From: Hydrogeniiclostridium mannosilyticum
GTDB taxonomy: Bacteria; Bacillota; Clostridia; Oscillospirales; Acutalibacteraceae
Length of the DNA stretch: 64,000 nt
Assembly: GCF_003268275.1 (NCBI RefSeq)
Contig: NZ_QLYR01000010.1
Coordinates: 1 to 64,000, forward strand
Direction of reading: 5' to 3'
In this document: positions 51,105 to 60,326 of the stretch, piece by piece
Position numbering within the stretch: the first letter of the stretch is position 1
Layout of the letters: every line of letters starts with the position of its first letter
Translations under genes and position numbers: made by a program
The notes under the pieces: model-generated
What the model saw: the letters and a program-made list of their open reading frames with translations, nothing else
What the model was told of the DNA's origin: nothing
The model's database searches: none

Positions 51105-52076
51105 TTACCGGGGCAGCATTACCGCAAGTGTGTCCCCCGTAAAGAGGTTGCTGCCGGTGCCCTGTTCAATAAAGCTGATGACCAATACAGCGATGCCCAA
51201 AACGGCGGTATAAATGATGAACGGAAGCAGCTTGTTGCTGGCAACCATCCAGCGCAGCAGCTTAATGGCAAAAAAACCTACAACCGCCGCTACCACAACA
51301 CCGATTATCATCGGCAGCACCGGAACCTCGGCACCCTCTATCAGCGCATCCTTAAGCTCCAGCACCGCCGCAGCCAGGATAGAGGGAATCCCGATGACGA
51401 AGGAATAGTCCAGCGCCGCCTGGCGGTTGATGCCGCGCAGCAGGCCGGCCGAAAGTGTGGATCCGGAACGGGAAAGGCCGGGCAGTATGGCCGCAAAACA
51501 CTGTGCAAGCCCCACGCTGAGCGCATCAATTACATTAAACCTACGGCGTCCAACCGGATGATGCTTGCCCTGTTTGGGCTCCGCCTCAAAGCGGGCGACC
51601 ATTTTTTTACTCTTCATCAGGCCGAGCGTCAGCAAAATGCTGGTCAGCAGCAGCGAGAACCCGACAATCATGATGGATTGGCCGTTGGCGAAGCTCTCGC
51701 CGATGTCCTTGAGATTCATGCCGGTTCCGGGAATGGGAATGAACAGTAAAAACAGCGGCAGAAGGCCGATAATCAGCATCATAACCAGGTTCCTGTCCCC
51801 GTTCATTTCACTCCATTTGAATTTGCCGGTAAAGAGGTCGCGGACCATGCGGCAGAACTCCTTAACCAACCGCCAGATCAGCTTGTGGTAAACGAGCAGT
51901 ACGGCCGCCAGGGTGCCCAGGTGCAGCATAACGTCGAACAGCAGGCCCGAAAGCCCCGAGGTGTGGCTGCCCATTAAATGCTGTGACAAAGCCAGATGGC
52001 CGCTGCTGGAAACGGGCAGAAACTCCGTTGCCCCCTGAAGAATGCCTTGGATGATGGCCTGAAAAATTTCATTCAT
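51105..52076 (-). CDS. uppP: Undecaprenyl-diphosphatase UppP (BacA)
   Basis: A 323-aa polytopic membrane phosphatase recycling the lipid carrier for peptidoglycan synthesis. The conserved blocks are GATEFLPVSSSGHLAL near the start and the LPGLSRSGSTLSAGLLRG phosphate-binding loop. An insertion around residues 75-170 makes it slightly longer than the Escherichia coli protein. It lies between tepA and ftsK on the same strand. UppP can raise bacitracin tolerance as a side effect. Confidence 0.95.
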   Translation of the reverse strand: MNEIFQAIIQGILQGATEFLPVSSSGHLALSQHLMGSHTSGLSGLLFDVMLHLGTLAAVLLVYHKLIWRLVKEFCRMVRDLFTGKFKWSEMNGDRNLVMMLIIGLLPLFLLFIPIPGTGMNLKDIGESFANGQSIMIVGFSLLLTSILLTLGLMKSKKMVARFEAEPKQGKHHPVGRRRFNVIDALSVGLAQCFAAILPGLSRSGSTLSAGLLRGINRQAALDYSFVIGIPSILAAAVLELKDALIEGAEVPVLPMIIGVVVAAVVGFFAIKLLRWMVASNKLLPFIIYTAVLGIAVLVISFIEQGTGSNLFTGDTLAVMLPR

Positions 52077-52181
52077 AAGCTATGTAAACCTCCAAAATCT
52101 GTGTAAGCCTAAATACGGCCGCAAAATACGCCGGTATGTAATCCCCGCCGCCGGGGATTGGTAAAGGGTGCGCCGTAAGGC

Positions 52182-52916
52182 TCAGGGTGTTTTTTTCTTT
52201 TTTCTGTTTGTCTGCTTTCTGCGCTTGTCAATCATGCCGTAAAGGCAGTCAATGGCCTCGGAAAGCGTGCCCAGGGAGTCGATCAGCCCCTCCTCAACAG
52301 CGTCGGCCCCATCTAAAACCGTGCCGACATCCATAACAAGTTCCTGTGTGTTCATTGCCAGCTCGTAAAACCGCTCGGAAGAGATGTGGGAATTGGAGGT
52401 GACAAAACGGGTGATGCGCTCCTGCATGCGCTGAAAATAGTCCAGCGTCTGCGGCACCCCCAGCATCAGGCCGCTCATCCGTACAGGGTGAACCGTCATG
52501 GTAGCGCTCGCGGCAATAAAGCTGTGCTTTGCCGCAACCGCCAGCGGTACGCCAATGGAATGCCCGCCGCCCAGCACCAGGCTCACCGTCGGCTTCTTCA
52601 TACCGGCAATCAGCTCGGCAAGCGCCAGCCCAGCCTCAACGTCACCGCCCACCGTGTTTAAAATCATCAGCAGGCCGTCGATTTTCTCGTCTTCCTCAAT
52701 GGATACCAGCTGCGGGATAACATGCTCATACTTCGTTGTTTTATTTTGCGAGGGCAGCACATTATGCCCTTCGATTTGGCCGATGATGGTCAGGCAATGA
52801 ATCGAATGCTCATTGTCCCCGGTAATAATGGACCCCGTGTCAACAATCTGCTGCACCTGAAGCTCATCCTTTTCCTGCTTTTCCATATCGGCAGAATCGC
52901 CCGTGTAGTTTTTCAT
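52182..52916 (-). CDS. tepA: TepA-like ClpP-fold serine protease
   Basis: A 244-aa protein of the ClpP/crotonase fold. Candidate catalytic residues are S120 in [10 protein letters not shown] and H143 in TVHPVRMSG. It has a Gly-rich hydrophobic strand before ([18 protein letters not shown]) and a Lys-rich tail. In Bacillus, tepA is likewise next to spoIIIE and has been linked to protein export. GGAGGCGG precedes the ATG. It is the first gene of a unit continuing to uppP and ftsK. Confidence 0.85.
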   Translation of the reverse strand: MKNYTGDSADMEKQEKDELQVQQIVDTGSIITGDNEHSIHCLTIIGQIEGHNVLPSQNKTTKYEHVIPQLVSIEEDEKIDGLLMILNTVGGDVEAGLALAELIAGMKKPTVSLVLGGGHSIGVPLAVAAKHSFIAASATMTVHPVRMSGLMLGVPQTLDYFQRMQERITRFVTSNSHISSERFYELAMNTQELVMDVGTVLDGADAVEEGLIDSLGTLSEAIDCLYGMIDKRRKQTNRKKKKTP

Positions 52917-53035
52917 TATTACACCGCCTCCTGGCTTTAGTTTGTCTCAGCCGGAGGAAAATCATACACAGCCGGACGGAGAAAATTGGAGGCCGCCCTG
53001 TTCTCTACTGGCATGATTATGTGCGTTATTTTATT

Positions 53036-53064
53036 ATTATAACATTGTAAATTTAATCCATCAA
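53036..53064 (-). promoter_or_regulatory. Sigma-A promoter of tepA
   Basis: Minus strand TTGATG (53059-53064) and TATAAT (53036-53041) with 17 bp spacing, about 115 bases before tepA. The remaining 53065-53220 contains GC-rich hairpin-forming blocks without an assigned role. Confidence 0.6.
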
Positions 53065-53221
53065 GGTCTCAGCGTTTTTTCCCGCTGCCCGCGCTGAAAA
53101 AAACAGCCTCATCAGCCGCCGGCAGGCCTTGCCGCTCCCCGTAAGCGGCGGTTTCATGTGGTTTTTTTCAGAGAGGCCTCGGCTTTGGGCGGGTTTCTTC
53201 GGTTTAAATATCTAAAACAGC

Positions 53222-53296
53222 GGGCCAAAAAAGAAGAATTATTTTACGAATAATCATTGTCAATAGATTGACAATCTTTCATTTTTGGCCCATAAT
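53222..53296 (+). promoter_or_regulatory. acn promoter with Rex-type operator
   Basis: TTGACA (53268-53273) and CATAAT (53291-53296) with 17 bp form the promoter. The -35 lies inside TTGTCAATAGATTGACAA (53257-53274), a perfect 7-4-7 palindrome of the 18-bp Rex operator form TTGTnAA-N4-TTnACAA. The gene for Rex lies two genes downstream. GGGCCAAAAA (53222-53231) and its exact inverse TTTTTGGCCC (53282-53291) flank the operator. Confidence 0.65.
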
Positions 53297-53355
53297 AATT
53301 TATATTTCATCTTATACCTATTTAAAATATCTCTGTATCAGGAGGAATCTGCTTT

Positions 53356-55287
53356 ATGGGACTTACCATTGCCCAGAAAATCATTCAAAATCATTTGGTG
53401 TCCGGTGAAATGAAGCCGGGCTGCGACATCGGGTTAAAGATTGACCAGACCTTAACGCAGGACGCAACGGGAACAATGGCTTACCTTGAGTTTGAGGCGA
53501 TGGGCGTCCCCCGCGTAAAAACGGAGAAAAGCGTCGCCTATATTGACCATAACACCCTTCAGACCGGTTTTGAAAATGCCGACGACCACCGCTTTATCCA
53601 AAGCGTGGCCAAAAAACATGGCATTTGGTTCTCCCGCCCTGGAAACGGAATCTGCCACCAAGTGCATCTGGAGCGCTTCGGTGTGCCCGGTAAGACCCTA
53701 ATCGGCTCCGACAGCCATACACCCACCGGCGGCGGCATCGGCATGCTGGCAATGGGTGCGGGCGGCCTGGACGTAGCGGTCGCAATGGGCGGCGGCCCTT
53801 ACTACATCTCCATGCCGAAGATGCTGCGGGTAAACCTGACCGGCAAGCTCAGCCCCTGGGTTTCCGCCAAGGACGTTATCCTGAAGGTGCTGCAGCTGCT
53901 CTCCGTCAAGGGCGGCGTGGGTAAGATTGTGGAATACAGCGGCGAGGGCGTCAAGAGCCTTTCCGTACCGGAGCGCGCCACCATCACCAATATGGGCGCG
54001 GAGTTGGGCGCAACCACCTCCATTTTCCCCTCCGATGAAGTGACGCGCAGCTTTTTACAGGCGCAGGGGCGCGGCCAGGATTGGGTAGAGCTTTCCTCCG
54101 ATCCAGACGCCGTCTACGACGAGGAGGTCTCCATTGACCTCTCCGCGCTGGAGCCGCTGGCCGCCTGCCCGCACAGCCCCGACAATGTCAAGAGCTTAAA
54201 GGAGATCGGCGCCATCAAGGTCGACCAGGTCTGCATCGGCTCCTGCACCAATTCCTCTTATCTCGACCTCATGCGCGTGGCGTCCATCCTGAAGGGAAAA
54301 ACCGTACATCCGGACGTGAGCCTCGCCATCGCCCCAGGCAGCAAGCAGGTTTACAACATGCTTGCCATGAACGGAGCGCTGGCAGACATTATCGCGGCGG
54401 GCGCCCGTGTGCTTGAGTGTGCCTGCGGCCCCTGCATCGGGATGGGCCAATCGCCCAACTCCAAGGGCATCAGCCTGCGTACCTTTAACCGCAACTTTGA
54501 GGGCCGCTCCGGTACGGCGGACGGGCAGATCTACCTGGTCAGCCCGGAGACCGCGGCAGCTTCCGCCCTTGCCGGCGTGTTGACCGACCCCAGAACGCTG
54601 GGCGAGGAAGCCCCCATCGCGCTGCCGGAGCATTTCCTGATTAACGACAACATGGTCGAGGCGCCGGCCTCCGAGGCTGAGATGGACTCCGTGGAGATTC
54701 TCCGCGGCCCCAACATCAAGGAGTTCCCGGTTACCGGCCCGCTGGAAGAAACCATCGCCGCCAAGGCGCTGCTGAAGGTCGGCGACAATATTACAACCGA
54801 TCACATCATGCCTGCCGGCGCTAAAATTCTGCCCTACCGCTCCAACATCCCCTACCTGTCCAATTTCTGCTTCGGCGTCTGTGATAAGGAGTTCCCGGCA
54901 CGCTGCCGTGAGTACGGCCCCAGCGTCGTCGTCGGCGGCCAGAACTACGGGCAGGGCTCCTCCCGCGAGCACGCGGCGCTGGTTCCGCTCTACCTTGGGG
55001 TCAAGGCCGTTCTGGTCAAGAGCTTTGCCCGCATCCACTGTGCCAACCTCGCCAACGCCGGCATCTTGCCGCTGATCTTCAAAAATGAGGCCGATTACGA
55101 CAAAATCGACCAGATGGACGAGCTGGAGCTGAAGAATGTCCGCAAAGCCATTGAGGACAACGCGCCGGTTATTGTAAGCGACAAGACAAAGGGCATCGAA
55201 ATTGAAACCGAGGCCGTGCTCTCCCAGCGCCAGCGCGAGATGGTGCTGGCCGGCGGCCTGCTGAATTATACGCGTGAGCAGAACTGA
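53356..55287 (+). CDS. acn: Aconitate hydratase
   Basis: A 643-aa [4Fe-4S] enzyme interconverting citrate and isocitrate. Cluster ligands are C297 ([10 protein letters not shown]), C357 and C360 ([11 protein letters not shown]). [12 protein letters not shown] near residue 116 and [15 protein letters not shown] in the swivelling C-terminal domain are further hallmarks. The length matches the short anaerobe type. AGGAGG precedes the ATG. icd follows 20 bases later, giving the oxidative branch to 2-oxoglutarate for glutamate synthesis. Confidence 0.94.
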   Translation: MGLTIAQKIIQNHLVSGEMKPGCDIGLKIDQTLTQDATGTMAYLEFEAMGVPRVKTEKSVAYIDHNTLQTGFENADDHRFIQSVAKKHGIWFSRPGNGICHQVHLERFGVPGKTLIGSDSHTPTGGGIGMLAMGAGGLDVAVAMGGGPYYISMPKMLRVNLTGKLSPWVSAKDVILKVLQLLSVKGGVGKIVEYSGEGVKSLSVPERATITNMGAELGATTSIFPSDEVTRSFLQAQGRGQDWVELSSDPDAVYDEEVSIDLSALEPLAACPHSPDNVKSLKEIGAIKVDQVCIGSCTNSSYLDLMRVASILKGKTVHPDVSLAIAPGSKQVYNMLAMNGALADIIAAGARVLECACGPCIGMGQSPNSKGISLRTFNRNFEGRSGTADGQIYLVSPETAAASALAGVLTDPRTLGEEAPIALPEHFLINDNMVEAPASEAEMDSVEILRGPNIKEFPVTGPLEETIAAKALLKVGDNITTDHIMPAGAKILPYRSNIPYLSNFCFGVCDKEFPARCREYGPSVVVGGQNYGQGSSREHAALVPLYLGVKAVLVKSFARIHCANLANAGILPLIFKNEADYDKIDQMDELELKNVRKAIEDNAPVIVSDKTKGIEIETEAVLSQRQREMVLAGGLLNYTREQN

Positions 55288-55307
55288 AACGGATGGAGGC
55301 GAAAGGA

Positions 55308-56516
55308 ATGGATAAAATACAGATGAAAACCCCGCTCGTCGAAATGGACGGCGACGAGATGACCCGGGTGCTCTGGCAGCAAATTAAGGACACCCTGCTG
55401 ACGCCCTACATCGACCTGAAAACAGAGTATTACGACCTGGGCCTAAAGCACCGGGATGAAACCGGCGACCAGGTCACCATAGACAGCGCCGAGGCAACCA
55501 AAAAATATGGCGTCGCGGTTAAATGCGCGACCATTACCCCAAATGCCGCCCGCATGGAAGAATACAACCTGCATGAGATGTGGAAATCCCCGAACGGAAC
55601 CATCCGCGCCATTCTGGACGGCACCGTATTCCGCGCGCCGATTCTGGTCAAGGGCATTAACCCCTATATCCCCACCTGGGAGAAGCCCATCACGCTAGCC
55701 CGCCACGCCTATGGCGACGTTTACCGCAACACCGAGCTGCAGGTTGCCGCCGGCTCTAAGGCAGAGCTGGTAGTAACTGATGCCCAGGGCAACGAAACCC
55801 GGGCGCTGATTCACCAATTCAAAGGTGGCGGCGTCGTTCAGGGGATGCACAACCTTGACGGCAGCATCACGAGCTTTGCGCGGGTATGCTTCGACTATGC
55901 GCTGGACACCAAGCAGGATCTTTGGTTTGCCACCAAGGACACCATCTCTAAAAAATACGACCACCGCTTCAAGGATATTTTCCAGGAGATTTTTGACGAA
56001 GAGTACAAGGAGCGCTTTGAAGCGGCAGGGCTCGAATATTTCTACACACTAATAGACGATGCTGTATCGAGGGTTATCCGTTCCAGAGGCGGTTTCATCT
56101 GGGCCTGCAAGAATTATGACGGCGATGTTATGAGCGACATGGTGGCCACAGCGTTCGGCAGCCTGGGAATGATGACCAGCGTGCTGGTTTCTCCGGATGG
56201 TGCTTACGAATACGAGGCGGCCCACGGCACGGTAACCCGCCATTATTATAAATATCTGAAGGGTGAAAAAACCTCAACCAACCCCATTGCGACTATTTTT
56301 GCCTGGAGCGGCGCCCTGAGAAAGCGCGGCGAGCTGGACGGCCTGCCGGATCTCTGCCGCTTCGCCGGTATTTTGGAACAGGCTTGCAAGGACACCATTG
56401 AGGCTGGCGTAATGACCGGGGATTTGGCAGCCCTCTCTACCCTGGCGGAAAAACGCGTGGTTGATTCTGAAGTCTTTCTGGCAGAAATTAACCGCCGTTT
56501 GGCTGAAAAGCTGTAA
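55308..56516 (+). CDS. icd: NADP-type isocitrate dehydrogenase (eukaryote-like subfamily II)
   Basis: A 402-aa homodimeric enzyme oxidising isocitrate to 2-oxoglutarate. [18 protein letters not shown] at the start and the [17 protein letters not shown] substrate loop are diagnostic. [20 protein letters not shown] and [10 protein letters not shown] follow. I start at [10 protein letters not shown], with GGAGG upstream. It is cotranscribed with acn; rex follows after 220 bases. Confidence 0.94.
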   Translation: MDKIQMKTPLVEMDGDEMTRVLWQQIKDTLLTPYIDLKTEYYDLGLKHRDETGDQVTIDSAEATKKYGVAVKCATITPNAARMEEYNLHEMWKSPNGTIRAILDGTVFRAPILVKGINPYIPTWEKPITLARHAYGDVYRNTELQVAAGSKAELVVTDAQGNETRALIHQFKGGGVVQGMHNLDGSITSFARVCFDYALDTKQDLWFATKDTISKKYDHRFKDIFQEIFDEEYKERFEAAGLEYFYTLIDDAVSRVIRSRGGFIWACKNYDGDVMSDMVATAFGSLGMMTSVLVSPDGAYEYEAAHGTVTRHYYKYLKGEKTSTNPIATIFAWSGALRKRGELDGLPDLCRFAGILEQACKDTIEAGVMTGDLAALSTLAEKRVVDSEVFLAEINRRLAEKL

Positions 56517-56736
56517 GCCGTTCTCTCAGCACGTGAACAAAACCGGCTTTATTCCCCTTGCCCAGCGCCCTTTTCGGTTCCGGGCGCAAAGCAAGCCGTT
56601 TCCGAGCCCCGCTACTGCGGAGGCCTGTGGATGTTCCGGGTTGAACCGATGACGATTGAACGAAAGATTTGATGCACGGTATTTTGGGGAACCCGATGCG
56701 GTATATGATGGAGAATGAATGGAGGAACACAACACT
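56517..56736 (+). other. icd-rex intergenic region
   Basis: It holds a hairpin GCGCCC...GGGCGC (56565-56570 with 56582-56587) without a T-run. A weak promoter candidate TTGAAC...TATTTT lies about 56657-56685. rex may be expressed both by read-through from acn-icd and from here. Confidence 0.35.
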
Positions 56737-57378
56737 ATGGCAAAACGAGAAAATATTTCCATGTCGGTCATCCGCAGACTTCCTCGTTATTACCGCTTTC
56801 TGCGCCAGCTGAGAGAAACAGGTGTGACAAGGATTTCTTCCACCGAGCTTTCGGTCAAGCTGGGTCTCACCGCTTCGCAAATCCGGCAGGACCTCAACTG
56901 CTTCGGCGGATTCGGCCAACAGGGCTACGGATATATTGTAGATCAGCTCTGCCTGGAAATTGGAAATATTCTAGGCCTGAAGGGCGGGTATAAGGCAATA
57001 TTGGTCGGCGCCGGGAATTTAGGCCAGGCCATCGCCTCCCATATGAACTTTACCGAGGACGGCTTCGAGCTGGCCGGCATCTTTGACAGCTCCCCGTTTA
57101 AAATCGGAAACCGCATCGGCAATTTAGAGGTCTCCGACACATCCGAGCTGGAGGCCTTCTGCGCTGAGCAAAAACCGACCATGGCGGCGCTCTGCGTCCC
57201 CAGAGAGGCAGTCGAAAAGCTGAGTGACCAGCTTTATCAGCTCGGTATCCGCAGCTTTTGGAACTTCAGCCACTATGACATCTCTGTAAAATACCCTGAT
57301 GTAATTGTTGAAAATGTTCATCTCAACGACAGTCTGATGACACTGTGCTACCGTATACACAACGCTAAGGAAAGCTGA
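56737..57378 (+). CDS. rex: Redox-sensing transcriptional repressor Rex
   Basis: A 213-aa homodimeric repressor that binds DNA when NADH/NAD+ is low and releases it when NADH rises. It has an N-terminal winged helix (about 1-78: RRLPRYYRFLRQL, SSTELSVKLGLTASQIRQDL) and a Rossmann domain with VGAGNLGQAIASH. A C-terminal swapped helix ends the protein. I start at MAKRENISMSV, preceded by GGAGG. Rex-like operators occur before acn and before the but-like gene in this window. Confidence 0.95.
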   Translation: MAKRENISMSVIRRLPRYYRFLRQLRETGVTRISSTELSVKLGLTASQIRQDLNCFGGFGQQGYGYIVDQLCLEIGNILGLKGGYKAILVGAGNLGQAIASHMNFTEDGFELAGIFDSSPFKIGNRIGNLEVSDTSELEAFCAEQKPTMAALCVPREAVEKLSDQLYQLGIRSFWNFSHYDISVKYPDVIVENVHLNDSLMTLCYRIHNAKES

Positions 57379-57410
57379 GGACCTCAGGTATTAAAAGGAT
57401 AACGCCATAA

Positions 57411-57467
57411 AACAACAAAAGCGCCCGCCGTGGAATACAAACCCACGGAAGGGCGCTTCTGTTGTTG
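57411..57467. terminator. Terminator after rex
   Basis: A long hairpin: AAAGCGCCC...GGGCGCTT (around 57417-57425 and 57451-57458) with inner CCGTGG/CCACGG and outer AACAACA/TGTTGTT arms. A smaller CTGAGGACCTCAG palindrome lies at the rex stop. Confidence 0.7.
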
Positions 57468-57624
57468 AGGCTCACAGCACCCGAACGCCTTGAAAATATC
57501 CATCGGCTCAGGCAGAAGCGTCTCCTCCTCTCCCGCACGTTCTTTCTTATACGCCCGGTAGGCCGCTGTCGTTCCCCTGGAAGCTTTAGCCTGGGCCGCA
57601 TATCGAGCCAATCTTCTTTTGATT

Positions 57625-57661
57625 AAAACGCCTCTCCCGCTGTAAACGGGAGAGGCGTTTT
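57625..57661 (-). terminator. Terminator of the CoA-transferase gene
   Basis: AAAACGCCTCTCCCG (57625-57639) pairs perfectly with CGGGAGAGGCGTTTT (57647-57661). A T-run follows on the minus strand, immediately after the leftward gene. Confidence 0.9.
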
Positions 57662-57665
57662 ATTT

Positions 57666-59006
57666 TCAGCGGTTCGACCGCCGCCAAATATGCATTTTTT
57701 CCGCTTCGGCAATCAGCTGCTCACGGAAATTCGGGTGCGCTACAGAAATAATTGCCTCTGCCTTTTCCCATGTAGACAGCCCCTTTAAATTAACCTTGCC
57801 GTACTCGGTGACCAGATAATGGATGTTTGCCCGGGTATCTGTAACAATGGAGCCGGGGTCAAGCGTCGGCAGGATCCGTGACTTCAGCTCGCCGTCCTTG
57901 GTTGTAAAGGTAGAAGAACAGCAGATGAAGCTCTTGCCGCCCTTCGAAAGATAGGCCCCCAGCACAAAGTCAAGCTGCCCGCCTGCGCCGCTGATTGGCT
58001 TCGTACCGGCGGATTCCGCATTGACCTGGCCGAACAGGTCCAAGTTCACGGCGTTGTTGATGGAGATAAAATTATCCAGCGCGGCAATCGAACGGACATC
58101 GTTGGTATAATCCACCGGAACGCTCATCAGCTCAGGGTTGTCGTTCAGGTAATCGTACATTTTTTTGGTACCGGCGCCAAAGGCAAAGGTCTGACGGAAG
58201 CGGTCGATGCTCTTTTGAGAGCCGTTGATTTTGCCTGCCAAGGCAATATCTACAAACGCATCCACGTACATCTCCGTATGAACACCTAAATTCTTGAGGT
58301 CGGAGTCCGCTATCATTGAACCGACGGTATTCGGCATCCCGCCAATCCCCAGCTGCAGGCAGGCGCCGTTTGGAATTTCCTCCACAATGAGCTTCGCCAC
58401 TGCCTGATCGACCTCGGTGGGCGCTCCGCCCGCGCCCATTTCGGCAATCGGCGGGTTGCCGCCGGTAACAATCATATCGACCTGAGAAATATGGATTCCC
58501 TCCTGCATGCCGCCGAGGCAGCGGGGAAGGTTGTTGTTGACCTCAACAATGATGATCTTGGACTTTTCGCAGACAGCCGCCATATGAGACGCATTCGGGC
58601 CAAAATTGAAATACCCGTGCGCATCCATAGGCGCTACCTGAAACATTGCCACATCATTGGGCACAATATTTTCGCGGTAATAGCGGGGAAGCTCCGAGTA
58701 CCGGATTGGTGAATAAAAAACCAGGCCATCCTTAACAAGCTTGCGCTCTATACCGGACATGTGCCAGGAATTCCACGTAAAATGCCTGGCGGCATCCGGC
58801 GCCTTAAAAATCTCCGGAACGCGCAGCAGGATGCCGCCGCGCAGCTTAACGTCGTGCAGCTCTTCCGCCCGGGCCGCCAGGGCCTTATCGAGCGCATAGG
58901 GCGTCGCGGTACACCAGCCGTAATCAACCCAATTACCGGATTGAACCACCTTTACCGCCTCTTCTGCCGTCGTCAGCTTTTCCTGATATTCCTTTTCAAA
59001 GCTCAT
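57666..59006 (-). CDS. but: Butyryl-CoA:acetate CoA-transferase (But-like)
   Basis: A 446-aa family I CoA-transferase of the acetyl-CoA hydrolase/4-hydroxybutyrate CoA-transferase group. [40 protein letters not shown] and [20 protein letters not shown] match But proteins of gut butyrate producers. The catalytic Glu should lie in the HTEMY region. It converts butyryl-CoA plus acetate to butyrate plus acetyl-CoA. A close 4-hydroxybutyrate transferase cannot be excluded. A Rex-like site covers its early transcribed region. Confidence 0.82.
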   Translation of the reverse strand: MSFEKEYQEKLTTAEEAVKVVQSGNWVDYGWCTATPYALDKALAARAEELHDVKLRGGILLRVPEIFKAPDAARHFTWNSWHMSGIERKLVKDGLVFYSPIRYSELPRYYRENIVPNDVAMFQVAPMDAHGYFNFGPNASHMAAVCEKSKIIIVEVNNNLPRCLGGMQEGIHISQVDMIVTGGNPPIAEMGAGGAPTEVDQAVAKLIVEEIPNGACLQLGIGGMPNTVGSMIADSDLKNLGVHTEMYVDAFVDIALAGKINGSQKSIDRFRQTFAFGAGTKKMYDYLNDNPELMSVPVDYTNDVRSIAALDNFISINNAVNLDLFGQVNAESAGTKPISGAGGQLDFVLGAYLSKGGKSFICCSSTFTTKDGELKSRILPTLDPGSIVTDTRANIHYLVTEYGKVNLKGLSTWEKAEAIISVAHPNFREQLIAEAEKMHIWRRSNR

Positions 59007-59022
59007 AGATAGGAGGACCCCC

Positions 59023-59077
59023 TTGTTAATTATTTATCATTTTCTTCTATTATAAATGTACCTGCGGGGATAATCAA
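59023..59077 (-). promoter_or_regulatory. Promoter and Rex-like operator of the but-like gene
   Basis: Minus strand TTGATT (59072-59077) and TATAAT (59049-59054) with 17 bp form the promoter. Just downstream of the -10 lies an 18-bp site (59023-59040) that reads TTGTTAA-TTAT-TTATCAT on the plus strand and matches the Rex consensus TTGTTAA-N4-TTAACAA at 12 of 14 positions. Placement at the transcription start fits repression. Confidence 0.55.
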
Positions 59078-59237
59078 GCAGATCCTGTGCAAAAGGCAAT
59101 TTTTTACGAAAAACCAGCGGTTTCCCCTGGAAGCTTCCGCAAAAAAAATTCTTTTGCACTTCCACAAAAATATTTTGAGGGCCTTCAATCATAAATACCG
59201 TTTTTTGGTGCATGCTAAAGGCGGAGGTGTATCAGAG

Positions 59238-59666
59238 ATGATTAATGACGTTGAATTATTGCAGGATATCTGTGAAAGCTCGGAGATGGGCAGAGACTCC
59301 ATCATGCATGTCATCAAGTTAACAGACGACCCCGGTTTTCGCAAAACCCTGGAAACGCAGCTGACGGAGTTTGCAAACATGTATGACACCGCGGACAAAA
59401 TGCTGCAGGAGCGCGGCAGCCGTCCCTCCAGCATAGGTCCGGTAGCAAAGGCGGCCTCCTATGTAACGGCAACCATGAAGACGCTGAAGGAAAACACCCC
59501 CTCCTGCATTGCAGAAATGATGATTCAAGGCAGTACAATGGGCATTACCAAGTTGACCCGCCAGCTCAATGAATATGACGGCAGCGACGATTCCGCCGCA
59601 CGTCTGGCCCAAAAGCAGCTGAAAACCGAGCAGGCAAATATTGACGAGATGAAAAAATTCTTATAA
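59238..59666 (+). CDS. Helical-bundle protein, ferritin-like (DUF2383-like?)
   Basis: A 142-aa all-helical protein with four predicted helices (about 3-30, 36-62, 70-98 and 100-140), including TLETQLTEFANMYDTADKML and TKLTRQLNEYDG. The layout resembles small ferritin-like DUF2383 proteins, but the metal-ligand pattern is not clear. I start at MINDVELLQD, preceded by GGAGGTG. Two mini-genes follow on the same strand. The function is not known. Confidence 0.65.
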   Translation: MINDVELLQDICESSEMGRDSIMHVIKLTDDPGFRKTLETQLTEFANMYDTADKMLQERGSRPSSIGPVAKAASYVTATMKTLKENTPSCIAEMMIQGSTMGITKLTRQLNEYDGSDDSAARLAQKQLKTEQANIDEMKKFL

Positions 59667-59742
59667 AAAGCATCCGCCAAACCATTTTACAGACTTAGTT
59701 CCCTAGTAAAAACAAACTTGACAAGAAAGGAGCAGCTTCAGC

Positions 59743-59916
59743 ATGGAAGAAGCCTATACCCTTACAGACCTTTTGCGGAACGACACAAAAGCAATGGAGT
59801 TTTATGACAAACTGCCCGACTATGTGCAGGAGGCTATTGCACAGCGGCCGGAAGGCGTCGGCTCCTTTGAAAGCCTTCGCCATTACGCAGACAACCTGCT
59901 GGCAGGCGACCGTTAA
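59743..59916 (+). CDS. 57-aa mini-protein A (tandem pair)
   Basis: It begins MEEAYTLTDLL and contains FYDKLPDYVQEAIAQRP and SFESLRHYADNLLAGD. AAAGGAG precedes the ATG. It is acidic and helical. Its core pattern aromatic-x-x-LP-x-x-VQ-acidic-x-I is shared with the next mini-protein two bases downstream. I recall similar short proteins in Clostridia but cannot name a family or function. Confidence 0.65.
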   Translation: MEEAYTLTDLLRNDTKAMEFYDKLPDYVQEAIAQRPEGVGSFESLRHYADNLLAGDR

Positions 59917-59918
59917 GC

Positions 59919-60074
59919 ATGGAAAAAGTGGATTACCTGGCTAACCCTGAGCTGGGCGAATACTTCGCCGCGCTTCCGCCCCGGGTGCAAGACTTCATTA
60001 CCAGTTCAAACGCCGAAATCAGCACCTTAGGTGAGCTGATGAAAATAGGCGAGCATTTTAAACAAGAGCTTTAG
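59919..60074 (+). CDS. 51-aa mini-protein B (tandem pair)
   Basis: It begins MEKVDYLANPE and contains YFAALPPRVQDFITSS, then GELMKIGEHFKQEL. The ATG lies two bases after the stop of mini-protein A. The two share the LP-x-x-VQ-D/E-x-I core and a C-terminal helix, so they probably arose by duplication. No ribosome site is clear, which suggests coupled translation. Function unknown. Confidence 0.6.
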   Translation: MEKVDYLANPELGEYFAALPPRVQDFITSSNAEISTLGELMKIGEHFKQEL

Positions 60075-60085
60075 GCAGTTTGTGA

Positions 60086-60123
60086 AAACGGGGAAACGCT
60101 TGCAAAAGCGTCTTCCCCGTTTA
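60086..60123 (+). terminator. Terminator after the mini-gene pair
   Basis: AAACGGGGA...TCCCCGTTT-type stem with inner ACGCTT/AAGCGT and a GCAA loop. It lies 12 bases after mini-protein B and is followed by TTTATT. Confidence 0.82.
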
Positions 60124-60254
60124 TTGAAGGGCCAAGGAAATTCCTTTAATAATAAAGCCGCTGCCAGCGCACCCATTTTACTCTTTGTAAACCCGTGCAT
60201 CCACGGAAGGCAAGCGGTATTTTTACAAAACGGCTGTCTTTTCCAACCGGCTTT

Positions 60255-60310
60255 GTCCGCAGGGAATCTACCGGGAATGTGTATATTTACCCTGCGGACA
60301 GGCCAGAATA
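60255..60310 (+). promoter_or_regulatory. Sigma-F/G-like promoter and inverted repeat before the SpoIIQ-like gene
   Basis: GTATA (60281-60285), 15 bp, GGCCAGAATA (60301-60310) fits the forespore sigma-F consensus GYWTA-N15-GGnRAnAnTW at all but one position. GTCCGCAGGG (60255-60264) and CCCTGCGGAC (60290-60299) form a perfect 10-bp inverted repeat that overlaps the promoter. Transcription would start very near the ribosome site. Confidence 0.45.
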
Positions 60311-60326
60311 CCGTTGGAGGTGTAAG

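Noticed and set aside
52140-52159. AATCCCC...GGGGATT hairpin between tepA and uppP as a terminator
   Set aside because: It has no T-run in the direction of transcription, and the genes appear to be one unit.
57384-57611. Minus-strand 75-codon TTG-started frame downstream of the but-like gene
   Set aside because: It has no good ribosome site, follows a strong terminator and runs through the rex terminator hairpin. The protein tail is clearly hairpin-derived.
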